Below, piece by piece: positions 15,716 through 23,765 of a stretch of DNA of 64,000 nucleotides. The notes below the pieces were generated by a model. It was not told where the DNA came from and did no database searches. It saw only the letters and a program-made list of their open reading frames with translations. The DNA comes from Sporosarcina sp. PTS2304 (GTDB lineage Bacteria > Bacillota > Bacilli > Bacillales_A > Planococcaceae), in the NCBI RefSeq assembly GCF_003351785.1, contig NZ_CP031230.1, positions 1,178,001 to 1,242,000 of the forward strand. Direction: 5' to 3'. Position numbers and translations under genes: made by a program. Every line of letters starts with the position of its first letter. The first letter of the stretch is position 1.

Positions 15716-17329
15716 TTATACTCCTTCTTTACCTTGATAACACTGTTCAGGCAAAGTGGAAGACCAAGGCATCAGTTGTTCCAACTGTTCGTCATCTGCC
15801 AGATCTAAGTTAGGCAGCTTTTCAAGAAGATACGTTAAATAGTGAGGGATATGCAGCTGGTTTTCTTTCGCAGTTACGATCAGGCTGTACATTCTTGCGC
15901 TCGCTGTTGCGCCTCTAGGTGTGACCGAGAAGAGCCAGTTCTTTCGGCCGATCACAAACGGCTTGATGCTTCGTTCGGCACGGTTATTATCTATCTCCAG
16001 ATAACCATCTAGAAATGGCTGCCTCAATTTCTTTTCCTGATTGACGGCATATGTTAGCGCCTCACCAAGCTTGCTTTTCGGCAGTACATCTATTCGGACA
16101 GTTTTTACCCAGGCGAAAAAAGCCTCCACTAGGGGCTCAATTTTTTTCTTGCGTACCTCAAGCCGTTCGGAAGGAGTAAGCTCCTTTATTTCTGATTCCG
16201 CTCCATAAATCTTGCCGATTTGGTTGACTGCTTCCTCTGTCAGCGTACGCCGCCTCTTCGATTTTTTCGGAATGGCGCGCAGGGCTTCATCAAATTTTCG
16301 GCGCAAATGTGCCCAACAGCCTGATAGCCGTACACTTTGCAGGCTTTCGTAAGCCTTATAACCATCTACATGAAGCGTACCAGCATAGCCTTCCAGAAAT
16401 TGTTTCGGGTATTCCGATCCCCGACCAGGCTGGTAGTCATACACCACGCAAGGGACATCAAACTTCCCGGTACGGTACAGCCACATATAGGAAGTGGTAG
16501 AGGGACTGCGTCCTTTTTCACGCAAGACCTGCACACTGGTTTCGTCTGCATGAAGGTAGTCGGCTGACAAAATACGCTGTCGCATATTCTCATAGAGCGG
16601 TTCAAACCACCGATCGGACACATTCATTAACCAATTGGAGAGGGTCTGCCTTGAAAGCGGCGCGCCTGCCTGTCGAAAAACTTCCTCTAACCGATAGAGC
16701 GGCATGCCGAACAAGTATTTTTGAGTAATCAAAAATGACAGGATCGAGGGCGAGGCCATACTTTTTGGCAATACCGGATTGGGCATTGGTGCCTGAACAA
16801 TCGGTGTCTGGATGCCTTCTTGATCGCAATGCCTGCAGGCATAGACTTCCCGTTCGTGTTCGACGACTTTCACTTGTGCTGGGATAACCACGAGTTCGCG
16901 GCGAACTTCTTTTTTCATGACATGCATTGGGTGACCGCAATCTAAACAAGCCTGCTCCTCTGGGGGCAAGCTGTATGTCACACTCTCCACCGGCAGATCG
17001 GCAGAGAAAGTCGTGCGTGTTTCCCGTGGAGTTTTTTTCGCAGGTGAAGATCCCGAAATCACCTCTTCAGGTTCTGAAGATGGTTCAGCAGAAGCATCTA
17101 GCAGTGCTTCTGCTTCATTAAACAATTCCATCTCCATCTGGCCTTTCGGTGCCTTTTCGCTGGAGCGTCCAAATTCCTTACTTTTTTTCAAACGAAACTG
17201 CTCCTCGTACCAAGACACCAAAGCGGACAATCTCGCGACTTCTTGTTCCAACACAGTTACACGGTCATTCTGTTCAGTTGTATGGGATGAGATCTTCTGA
17301 TTAGTTTTCATAAAAGTAAAATTCGCCAA
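15716..17329 (-). CDS. IS66 transposase TnpC (DDE)
   Basis: A 537-residue transposase. An N-terminal leucine-zipper-like helix (VTVLEQEVARLSALVSWYEEQ) is followed by a Cys4 zinc-binding region (CLDCGH ... CRHC), then the catalytic core with HADETSVQVL (first Asp), LHVDGYKAYESL (second Asp) and NNRAERSIKPFVIGRKNWLF (Glu), ending with the IS66 C-terminal segment. It is full length, without frameshift. It is the third gene of the IS operon. Confidence 0.93.
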   Translation of the reverse strand: MANFTFMKTNQKISSHTTEQNDRVTVLEQEVARLSALVSWYEEQFRLKKSKEFGRSSEKAPKGQMEMELFNEAEALLDASAEPSSEPEEVISGSSPAKKTPRETRTTFSADLPVESVTYSLPPEEQACLDCGHPMHVMKKEVRRELVVIPAQVKVVEHEREVYACRHCDQEGIQTPIVQAPMPNPVLPKSMASPSILSFLITQKYLFGMPLYRLEEVFRQAGAPLSRQTLSNWLMNVSDRWFEPLYENMRQRILSADYLHADETSVQVLREKGRSPSTTSYMWLYRTGKFDVPCVVYDYQPGRGSEYPKQFLEGYAGTLHVDGYKAYESLQSVRLSGCWAHLRRKFDEALRAIPKKSKRRRTLTEEAVNQIGKIYGAESEIKELTPSERLEVRKKKIEPLVEAFFAWVKTVRIDVLPKSKLGEALTYAVNQEKKLRQPFLDGYLEIDNNRAERSIKPFVIGRKNWLFSVTPRGATASARMYSLIVTAKENQLHIPHYLTYLLEKLPNLDLADDEQLEQLMPWSSTLPEQCYQGKEGV

Positions 17330-17371
17330 AAGCTGACAAAATCCTTCTGCTTTTTAAAAAAACTTTGTGAT

Positions 17372-17731
17372 TTATACGATTTTGTTTCCGAGTATACGGG
17401 GGAAGACTTTTCCTTCTTCAATAGTCAATCCATCGAGCATCCATTGAAGCTGGCGCGGGCTGATAGACGTGGTTTCTTCTTCTTGGCCGTCAGGCCAGTG
17501 AAAGCGGCCAGTTTCCAGTCGCCGGTAGTACAACCAGAAGCCATTGTAGTCCCAGTGTAGGATTTTTAAACGGTCGCGATCCCGGTTACAAAAGATAAAT
17601 AAATTGGAGGAACACGGATTTGCCTGAAAGGTTTCCTGCACCTTCGCAGACAGACCATCAATGGACAGCCGCATATCCGTTGCGCCATGTGCCAGATAAA
17701 TCCCCTGAATACCTTCCAGATTAATTCGCAT
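17372..17731 (-). CDS. tnpB: IS66 accessory protein TnpB
   Basis: A 119-residue protein of the IS66 Orf2 family: GIYLAHGATDMRLSIDGL near the N-terminus, NLFIFCNRDRDRLKILHWD in the middle and WMLDGL near the end. It is required with TnpA for efficient IS66 transposition. Its ATG overlaps the end of tnpA by 11 bp, indicating translational coupling. Confidence 0.92.
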   Translation of the reverse strand: MRINLEGIQGIYLAHGATDMRLSIDGLSAKVQETFQANPCSSNLFIFCNRDRDRLKILHWDYNGFWLYYRRLETGRFHWPDGQEEETTSISPRQLQWMLDGLTIEEGKVFPRILGNKIV

Positions 17732-18068
17732 CAGCCAACACCTCCAGTAACTCTTGTACCAGTTCGCGGTCGAAGCCGCTGCTGATCACTAATTTGTAGT
17801 CCCGATAATGAAGATCTACTGTGGAAGAAGGAAGGGCGACCGCAACAGATGACCAAGTGGTTTTGGATTCCAAAAATTCTCCTTTGCGTGTATCCTCCGG
17901 AGAGAGCCGCCTCCGTGCTTTTGCGAATTGATCATAGGAGAAATCGCTTTGTCTTCTGACCCACTCGGCCATATTTTCTCCACTTCGTCGCCACTCTTCG
18001 ATGATTTCTGTCCATTCCAAATCGGTTTTACTGTGCTCAGCCAAGGGCTGAAGGGTTGGTTCATTCAT
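17721..18068 (-). CDS. tnpA: IS66 accessory protein TnpA
   Basis: A 115-residue protein with an N-terminal helix-turn-helix-like part (WTEIIEEWRRSGENMAEWVRRQSDFSYDQFAKARRRL) as in IS66 TnpA. The C-terminus (LVISSGFDRELVQELLEVLA) matches the family end. It is the first gene of the IS operon, 62 bp from the right inverted repeat. Confidence 0.88.
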   Translation of the reverse strand: MNEPTLQPLAEHSKTDLEWTEIIEEWRRSGENMAEWVRRQSDFSYDQFAKARRRLSPEDTRKGEFLESKTTWSSVAVALPSSTVDLHYRDYKLVISSGFDRELVQELLEVLADAN

Positions 18069-18129
18069 TTCTCTACTTCCTTTCCAATAAGCTAGTCATA
18101 GTTTCTCATTAAAAGAGGAAGAGAGGAAT

Positions 18130-18151
18130 GTGTCCTTCTTTTGACGCTTAC
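18130..18151 (-). repeat. IS66 right terminal inverted repeat
   Basis: It ends ...CTTTTGACGCTTAC on the plus strand and is the partner of 15644-15665. Confidence 0.9.
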
Positions 18152-18290
18152 CTCTATGAGCGCTACACCATGTTCTATGAGCGGACAACATCACTCTATG
18201 AGCGCTACACCATGTTCTATGAGCGGACAACATCACTCTATGAGCGCTACACCATGTTCTATGAGCGGAGAATATCACCCTATGAGCGCT
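18152..18290 (-). repeat. Array B, right fragment (seven 21-bp units)
   Basis: Units with CTATGAGCG recur with GAGC at 18158, 18179, 18200, 18221, 18242, 18263 and 18284, exactly 21 bp apart; 42-bp pairs alternate CGCTACACCATG and CGGACAACATCA tails. All units are of the GCTCATAGA type on the minus strand; none is of the GATC type, unlike the other arrays. Confidence 0.93.
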
Positions 18291-18308
18291 ATACCCCATC
18301 TCCCATAA

Positions 18309-18348
18309 ATAAAAAAAGGATGTAATAGCAAAATTGCTTTTACATCCT
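18309..18348 (-). terminator. Terminator of DUF948 pair 2
   Basis: A stem GGATGTAA/TTTACATCC (18318-18348) is followed on the minus strand by seven T, 22 bp after the stop and 19 bp from array B. Confidence 0.85.
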
Positions 18349-18369
18349 CAATTACTTCACTTTACAACT

Positions 18370-18840
18370 TTACTTCGCATCAGGCGCAGGTAATTTCTTC
18401 ATTTGTGGCGCAGGAGTGTTTCCAGATTCTTTACGCTTCTTGAAAATGTAATATCCTAACATCGCCGAGCCGTAAAGGCTACCTAGTTTTTTATTTTGAT
18501 CAGACACATCGGTATGCATTCCTTTTTGCTGAACAGACGATGTGACGTCAACTAGTGAAGACGTTAGCATATGTGTAGATTGACCGAGATCACCGACCAC
18601 TTGAAATAAAGGTGTTAAATTTTCAATTTTTGTATTCAAATCCACTAATGAATCATTGCTATTTTTCAATAATGTTCCTGTTTCATCCAAAATACCGTCC
18701 AGCTGGCGAGGCAGTTCCCCTACTGTTTTATCTACGTCTTGCAAAATATTGCCAACTTGCTGTAGTACTTTGGCGAAATAAATCGCTAAAATAATAAAGG
18801 CGATGCCAATTAAAATGACGCCAATTCCTACGAGATCCAT
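18370..18840 (-). CDS. DUF948-type membrane/coiled-coil protein (second of pair 2)
   Basis: A 156-residue protein with an N-terminal span (about 2-24), a long helix and a Pro/Lys-rich tail (GNTPAPQMKKLPAPDAK). The segment TPLFQVVGDLGQST aligns with TPVFQIVGDVGEAS of the opposing gene at 15100. The ATG at 18840 is preferred to the one at 18846 because GAGGA is then correctly spaced. It lies 16 bp downstream of its partner gene. Its function is unknown. Confidence 0.72.
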   Translation of the reverse strand: MDLVGIGVILIGIAFIILAIYFAKVLQQVGNILQDVDKTVGELPRQLDGILDETGTLLKNSNDSLVDLNTKIENLTPLFQVVGDLGQSTHMLTSSLVDVTSSVQQKGMHTDVSDQNKKLGSLYGSAMLGYYIFKKRKESGNTPAPQMKKLPAPDAK

Positions 18841-18856
18841 TGTCATTCCTCATTTC

Positions 18857-19282
18857 TTAATACGTATTTTTCACGCCTTCTTTTCCTCGCTTCCATGACT
18901 CGTATACTTTGGAGCCAAACTCCCCATATTGAATCGCTTGGATAAAAGGTTCGGTTCCAGGAAGTGTTCCATCCTCTTCAAACTGCTTTGTGCGCTTATT
19001 CACTTCTTCACTCAAGTATCGGCTTGAACGTCCGACATTTTCAATAGTTTCGAACATCGGTGTGGTCGCCGTTAATTTCACTTGTACATCTGTTGCGAGT
19101 TGCTCAGTCTCATGTAACGTTACATATAATTGCTCCAGACTTTGATCGAGCTCAGCTTCTACATCTTTTACCGTGTGCGTGACTGTCAATAATAAATGAG
19201 ACGACTTAGTCAATAACAGCGAAAGGTAGATGGCTATGATCAAAAGTGAAATTGCGATAAATAATAAGCCAACATATGCCAT
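18857..19282 (-). CDS. DUF948-type membrane/coiled-coil protein (first of pair 2)
   Basis: A 141-residue protein with an N-terminal span (residues 3-24, GLLFIAISLLIIAIYLSLLL), an acidic helix with LDQSLEQLYVTLHETEQLA, the family motif TPMFETIENVGRSS and a short C-terminal charged segment. AAAGGAGG lies upstream of the ATG. It is the first gene of a two-gene operon that mirrors pair 1 on the other side of array B. Confidence 0.68.
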   Translation of the reverse strand: MAYVGLLFIAISLLIIAIYLSLLLTKSSHLLLTVTHTVKDVEAELDQSLEQLYVTLHETEQLATDVQVKLTATTPMFETIENVGRSSRYLSEEVNKRTKQFEEDGTLPGTEPFIQAIQYGEFGSKVYESWKRGKEGVKNTY

Positions 19283-19354
19283 ACATACATCCTCCTTTCC
19301 ACAAACTTAACTACACCTTATCATTCTATACCACTCTGCATTTTTCTAAAACAT

Positions 19355-19390
19355 TAAAAAATCCTACACTCCATATTGGGAATGTAGGAT
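19355..19390 (-). terminator. Terminator of the zinc-ribbon peptide gene
   Basis: A stem ATCCTACA/TGTAGGAT (19361-19390) is followed on the minus strand by TTTTTT. Confidence 0.8.
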
Positions 19391-19401
19391 GCTATTATTC
19401 A

Positions 19402-19530
19402 TTATTCTTGGTGACGACCGACACATCGTTCGCACTCATACATCATAGACTCGCGTTTTTCCGTGAACTTGTTTCCACACTCTGTACAAACCTTTTCAAC
19501 CTTTTGTCTTTGCTCTGTTGTCATTTTCAT
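19402..19530 (-). CDS. 42-residue zinc-ribbon peptide (CxxC-CxxC)
   Basis: A small protein with two CxxC pairs: VCTECGNKF and YECERCVGRH, 15 residues apart, enough for one zinc site. It resembles small single-ribbon proteins such as YhfH of Bacillus, but the match is only in layout. It starts at 19530 with GGGGG about 8 nt upstream and ends just before its own terminator. Confidence 0.65.
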   Translation of the reverse strand: MKMTTEQRQKVEKVCTECGNKFTEKRESMMYECERCVGRHQE

Positions 19531-19697
19531 CTCTCATTCCCCCATTCATTTTTTAACCTTCTGTACTGATACAGCAACTTTTATTAATACTAATATATAA
19601 CAGAGGATATATCATTGTCACGACTTTCAGATAAAATGCGGTATAGACCGATAGAATGGAATATATACTGATGAAACAAGAAAACAGTTTGAATTGC

Positions 19698-19730
19698 AAA
19701 AAAAATCAGTATGTCATTGTATGACATACT
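19698..19730 (-). terminator. Terminator of the 36-residue peptide gene
   Basis: A stem AGTATGTCA/TGACATACT with a short loop is followed on the minus strand by eight T. Confidence 0.8.
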
Positions 19731-19742
19731 GAATCAGCTTCT

Positions 19743-19853
19743 TTACATCATAAAACTATACACAATCACGGCAGCAATAATGACAAGAGCAACGACTAAT
19801 ACTGTCCACTGTGCGTTATCGGGCTTTTCTGGTCTACTATCCCACTTTTGCAT
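19743..19853 (-). CDS. 36-residue single-span membrane peptide
   Basis: A small gene with a polar N-terminus (MQKWDSRPEKPDNAQ) and one membrane span (WTVLVVALVIIAAVIVYSFMM). AAAGGAAG lies 8 nt before the ATG and a good terminator lies 12 bp after the stop, which supports a real gene despite its size. I recognise no family. Confidence 0.6.
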   Translation of the reverse strand: MQKWDSRPEKPDNAQWTVLVVALVIIAAVIVYSFMM

Positions 19854-20180
19854 TACAAACGCTTCCTTTCATTAGAATTTTTGATTTTATTCTTCTCCTT
19901 AGTAGTTTTCCCTTCGTTATCCGAATTAAACACTGTCTACACCGTCAATTTTTATTACATATTGAATAAAAACAGAAAGAGCGCTAGACAACATACAAAA
20001 AATGAATATGGTTCAATATGAGTAAACGCTTACATAATACACTTCTGGCAGAATTAAAAGAAAACATATTAAATAAACGCACAATTTAGAACTTTCTTGT
20101 GTTCATTCAGATTTTTTCATGTTATTATTAGTAAATGTTAGGTAACGGAGGTTAGATTATATATTATGAAGGTGAAAAGT
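19854..20180. other. Intergenic stretch before ilvA
   Basis: The 327 bp between the divergent 36-residue peptide gene and ilvA must hold both promoters, but I see no clear -35/-10 pair, no T-box sequence and no CodY-like box. It is AT-rich throughout. Confidence 0.5.
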
Positions 20181-21434
20181 ATGGAAACTCAAAGTATTCA
20201 AGTAGAAGATATCTTAATTGCTAATCAGCTACTAAAAGACGTAGTAGCACACACGCCGTTACAAAAAAATGATCGTCTCTCAGAAAAGTATGACTGCCAT
20301 GTATATATTAAGCGCGAAGATTTACAGCACGTGCGTTCATTTAAACTGCGTGGGGCTTATTACAAGATGAAACGCATTGAAACTGAAGCGCGTAAACAAG
20401 GAATTGTTTGTGCAAGTGCTGGAAATCATGCACAAGGAGTAGCATTTGCTTGTGCCAAACTTGATATTGACGGCAAGATTTTCATGCCACAGACGACACC
20501 TAAACAAAAAGTAAACATGGTAAAAATGTTTGGGCGCGATCGTATTGAAATCATTTTAGTCGGTGATACATTTGACGATTGTTTCGAAAAAGCGATTGAA
20601 CTAATCGAAAAAGAAAAGCGCATCTTTATTCATCCGTTTAATGATAAAGATATTATTGCTGGGCAAGGGACAGTAGCAGTCGAGATTATGAACGATATCG
20701 AAGAGCCGATTGATTATGTCTTCGCTAGTATTGGCGGCGGCGGTTTAATGTCTGGACTAAGTACGTACATTAAAAATCTGTCTCCCCATACGAAAATGAT
20801 CGGTGCGGAGCCTGCGGGAGCGGCAAGCATGAAAGCTTCCATTGATGCACAAAAAGTTGTGCCATTACAGACGATTGATAAATTCGTAGATGGTGCAGCG
20901 GTGAAATGCGTTGGAGAATTGAATTATGAAATCTGTAATGATTATGTAGAAAATATTGTAAGCGTACCTGAAGGAAAAGTATGTACTGCTATTTTGGATT
21001 TATACAATGAACACGCAATTATAGCGGAGCCTGCGGGTGCATTACCAATCGCGGCGCTTGATTTCTATAAAAATGAAATTAAAGGAAAGTGCGTAGTTTG
21101 CGTCATCAGTGGTGGGAATAATGACATTGGACGTATGCAAGAAATCAAAGAAAAGTCGATGATTTACGAAGGTTTACTATATTATTTCTTAGTAGACTTT
21201 CCGCAACGGGCAGGCGCACTCCGTCAGTTTCTAGATACCGTTCTCGGTCCAGACGATGATATTACGATGTTCGAATACACGAAGAAAAACAATAAAGAAA
21301 GTGGTCCCGGCCTCGTTGGTGTAGAAATCAAAAGAAAAGAAGACTACAGTGGCCTCATTGCACGCATGGAACAAAACGGCTTCCCATACAAAGAAGTGAA
21401 CAAAGACAGTTCCTTATTTGGACTGTTAATTTAA
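20181..21434 (+). CDS. ilvA: Threonine dehydratase (biosynthetic type)
   Basis: A 417-residue enzyme converting L-threonine to 2-oxobutanoate for isoleucine synthesis with PLP. The PLP lysine is in RSFKLRGAYYKM; CASAGNHAQGVAFAC, the phosphate-binding glycine loop SIGGGGLMSG and ISGGNND are all present. The C-terminal 90 residues form the ACT-like regulatory domain (VDFPQRAGALRQFLD, a short single version as in Bacillus). I chose ATG 20181 because GAAGGTGA precedes it; an in-frame ATG at 20166 is further from a GGAGG. No other branched-chain gene is adjacent. Confidence 0.92.
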   Translation: METQSIQVEDILIANQLLKDVVAHTPLQKNDRLSEKYDCHVYIKREDLQHVRSFKLRGAYYKMKRIETEARKQGIVCASAGNHAQGVAFACAKLDIDGKIFMPQTTPKQKVNMVKMFGRDRIEIILVGDTFDDCFEKAIELIEKEKRIFIHPFNDKDIIAGQGTVAVEIMNDIEEPIDYVFASIGGGGLMSGLSTYIKNLSPHTKMIGAEPAGAASMKASIDAQKVVPLQTIDKFVDGAAVKCVGELNYEICNDYVENIVSVPEGKVCTAILDLYNEHAIIAEPAGALPIAALDFYKNEIKGKCVVCVISGGNNDIGRMQEIKEKSMIYEGLLYYFLVDFPQRAGALRQFLDTVLGPDDDITMFEYTKKNNKESGPGLVGVEIKRKEDYSGLIARMEQNGFPYKEVNKDSSLFGLLI

Positions 21435-21466
21435 TAATCATCAGGAAGTAAGTCCCTGAAGTAAAA

Positions 21467-21506
21467 CAGGCAGAGAAAAACTATTCGTTTTTCTCTGCCT
21501 GTTTTT
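21467..21506 (+). terminator. Terminator of ilvA
   Basis: A long stem CAGGCAGAGAAAAAC.../GTTTTTCTCTGCCTG is followed by TTTTTG. The rest of 21435-21738 shows nothing I can assign. Confidence 0.9.
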
Positions 21507-21738
21507 GTTGTAACGCATTTGTTGTGGAAATCGCTGCATCTTCTGTTATATATCGTTCGCAAAAAATCAAACTTGTCTTTCTATACAGCCGCCTGTTTTT
21601 TTATACATATAAGGTAGTCATGTTTTTAAAATAAAATATATGGGTATTTGAATAGTAAAACACGCACAATATGCACATGCTGTACATACATAAGAAGAAA
21701 CCTTTTTATGAAATATACAGAGAGGCGGTGACTCGAAC

Positions 21739-22290
21739 GTGAGCACCAAACAAACGAAGCATAGAAAAATTAGTGTGGCGATTCTATTCATTATTCCCCT
21801 ACTCGTGCTTGCCAGTCTGACCATTCCTCACTTCACAACAATTAAAACCGGAGCAGACGTCTACTTACAAACGGAACCCATCATGAAAGAAGATCGGAAT
21901 GAAAACTATATCGTTCTACGCTATAAAGTAGAAAAAGTTCCAAAAGAACTCATGTCAGACAGCTTAGTCACATTATTAAAAGCGCCTGCTGAATTAGGGC
22001 AGACCAAAGTCTTTGGCATCTTGGAAAAAAAGAATGGAGTCGATCAGCTAGTTTCTCTAAGCGAAAAACAACCTACTGAAGGTGTCTATTTAGCCGGCTG
22101 GCTCCCACAGACGACTGAACGCGAATACAGAGAAAGTGATCACTACATTGTGAACTTCGGTCTGGATCGCTTTTATGTTCCTAAAAAGGGGCATCGGGTA
22201 GTAGCGGATAGTTGGCAAGATGTCACCACTACTGCACATTTTAAAGTGCGGGACGGCAACGGTATTTTGCGAGATGTTCAAATGAAATAA
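21739..22290 (+). CDS. GDYXXLXY-like membrane-anchored protein
   Basis: A 183-residue protein with one N-terminal span (about residues 14-33) and an outside domain containing NYIVLRYKVEKVP, a close variant of the GDYxxLxY signature, and the later DRFYVPKKGHR typical of the family. The start is GTG at 21739 with AGGCGGTGA upstream. Family members usually neighbour a DUF2157 membrane protein; none is seen here. The function is unknown. Confidence 0.65.
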   Translation: MSTKQTKHRKISVAILFIIPLLVLASLTIPHFTTIKTGADVYLQTEPIMKEDRNENYIVLRYKVEKVPKELMSDSLVTLLKAPAELGQTKVFGILEKKNGVDQLVSLSEKQPTEGVYLAGWLPQTTEREYRESDHYIVNFGLDRFYVPKKGHRVVADSWQDVTTTAHFKVRDGNGILRDVQMK

Positions 22291-22328
22291 AAAAAGCAGA
22301 AAGGATGAACTGATCCTTTCTGCTTTTT
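22291..22328 (+). terminator. Bidirectional terminator between the GDYXXLXY-like gene and gabD
   Basis: A near-perfect stem AAAAAGCAGAAAGGAT/ATCCTTTCTGCTTTTT lies between two convergent genes. Confidence 0.9.
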
Positions 22329-22332
22329 CATC

Positions 22333-23751
22333 TCATAAGCCGAGGGAAATATATTTTACTTCCAAATATTCATCCATTCCTTGGTGTCCGCCTTCACGGC
22401 CAAGCCCACTATGTTTAAATCCTCCAAATGGTGCTTGAGGAGCAGACGGAAGTCCATCGTTCAATCCGACGATCCCATAGTCAAGCGCTTCACATACTTG
22501 TATGCCTTGTGTAATATTTTCAGTAAAGACATATGCCGCCAAGCCATATATTGTATCATTCGCACGCCCGATTACTTCTTCAGTCGTTTCAAACTGCGTC
22601 ACTGGCAAGACCGGACCAAACGTCTCATCTTTCATGCATAACATATCATCTGTTACGTCTTTTAGTACAGTCGGCGCATAAAACAGACCTTCGAGCGCTT
22701 CACCGCCTGTCAGTACGATAGCTCCTTTAGCAACTGCATCCGACACATGTTCTTCTACCTTTCCCACCGCAGATTCGTCAATGAGCGGGCCTATTTTGAC
22801 ATCTTCTTCTAAGCCATTTCCAACTTTTAATGCTTTCGCCTGTTCACTGATTCGCTTCGTAAATTCTTCTGCAATCGAATGATGGACGTAAATTCGATTG
22901 GCACAAACGCACGTCTGTCCAGCGTTTCGGAATTTTGCAGCCATGACGCCTTCTACGGCTTTATCTAAGTCTGCATCAGCCATAACGATTGCGGGTGCAT
23001 GTCCACCGAGCTCAAGTGAAATTTTCTTCATAGTGTCCGCTGCACCCTTCATCAGCTCTTTTCCCACCTCTGTAGATCCGGTAAATGTTAACTTACGTAC
23101 ACGTTCATCAGCTTGCCATTCACGTGAAATCTCACTCGCACTCCCGGTTACTACATTGATCACGCCATTTGGAATTCCTGCTTCTATTGCTAATTCTACG
23201 AGACGAATTGCGGTTAACGGCGTCTGAGAAGCGGGCTTCAACACAACGGTACAACCCGCCGCAAGTGCCGGACCGACTTTACGCGTAATCATAGCAGCCG
23301 GGAAATTCCAAGGGGTAATGGCTGCCACTATCCCTACTGGTTGTTTGTGCACGAATAAACGCTTTGTGGATTGTGAGGCAGGAATCGTTTCTCCATATAC
23401 TCGCTTTCCTTCCTCCGCATACCAACTAATAAAACCATTTGCATAACGCATTTCCCCTAGCGCCTCTGCAAACGGTTTGCCTTGCTCTGTAGTCATGGTT
23501 TTTGCGAGACGATCTTCGTGCTGTTCAATTAACGCATGCCATTTCATAAGTAAAGCACTGCGTTCATATGCCGAACGACAAGACCATTCAGCAAGCGCTT
23601 CAGAAGCAGCGTCTACGGCTTGAGCCGCTTCGCCCGCTCCTCCTTTTGGTACGGTTGCGATCGTTTCACCTGTCGCAGGATTGATTACATCGATCGTAGG
23701 TAAGTCCGAGCCGACCCATTGACCGTTGATGATCATTTGAATTGCATCCAT
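22333..23751 (-). CDS. gabD: NAD(P)-dependent succinate-semialdehyde dehydrogenase
   Basis: A 472-residue aldehyde dehydrogenase closest to succinate-semialdehyde dehydrogenases: ITPWNFPAAMITRKVGPALAAG, VLKPASQTPLTA, FTGSTEVGKELM (cofactor loop), LELGGHAPAIV (general-base Glu), GQTCVCANRIYVH (nucleophilic Cys plus the second Cys common in GabD) and the C-terminal PFGGFKHSGLGREGG. It would oxidise succinate semialdehyde to succinate in the GABA shunt. GABA aminotransferase is not adjacent, so a related aldehyde remains possible. GGAGAG precedes the start. The next gene, tcdA, lies 14 bp upstream on the same strand. Confidence 0.85.
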   Translation of the reverse strand: MDAIQMIINGQWVGSDLPTIDVINPATGETIATVPKGGAGEAAQAVDAASEALAEWSCRSAYERSALLMKWHALIEQHEDRLAKTMTTEQGKPFAEALGEMRYANGFISWYAEEGKRVYGETIPASQSTKRLFVHKQPVGIVAAITPWNFPAAMITRKVGPALAAGCTVVLKPASQTPLTAIRLVELAIEAGIPNGVINVVTGSASEISREWQADERVRKLTFTGSTEVGKELMKGAADTMKKISLELGGHAPAIVMADADLDKAVEGVMAAKFRNAGQTCVCANRIYVHHSIAEEFTKRISEQAKALKVGNGLEEDVKIGPLIDESAVGKVEEHVSDAVAKGAIVLTGGEALEGLFYAPTVLKDVTDDMLCMKDETFGPVLPVTQFETTEEVIGRANDTIYGLAAYVFTENITQGIQVCEALDYGIVGLNDGLPSAPQAPFGGFKHSGLGREGGHQGMDEYLEVKYISLGL

Positions 23752-23765
23752 CAGCTATCTCTCCT

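Larger units (their letters stand above)
15644..18151 (-). mobile_element. Intact IS66-family insertion sequence
   Basis: A 2508-bp element with 22-bp terminal inverted repeats that match at 20 positions (GTAAGCGTCAAAAGAA plus six more at each end), and the three-gene set tnpA-tnpB-tnpC in one operon on the minus strand. The size and gene set are typical of IS66. The usual 8-bp target duplication is not seen: the left flank ends CGTTCTAT and the right flank starts CTCTATGA. The element lies inside a 21-bp repeat array, so rearrangement among repeats or IS copies could have removed the duplication. Confidence 0.93.

Noticed and set aside
16309..17300. Several plus-strand open frames within the IS
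   Set aside because: Shadows of tnpC; no RBS and no family resemblance.
19854..20180. T-box or CodY site before ilvA
   Set aside because: No T-box core GGGTGGNACCGCG and no good match to AATTTTCWGAAAATT were found.
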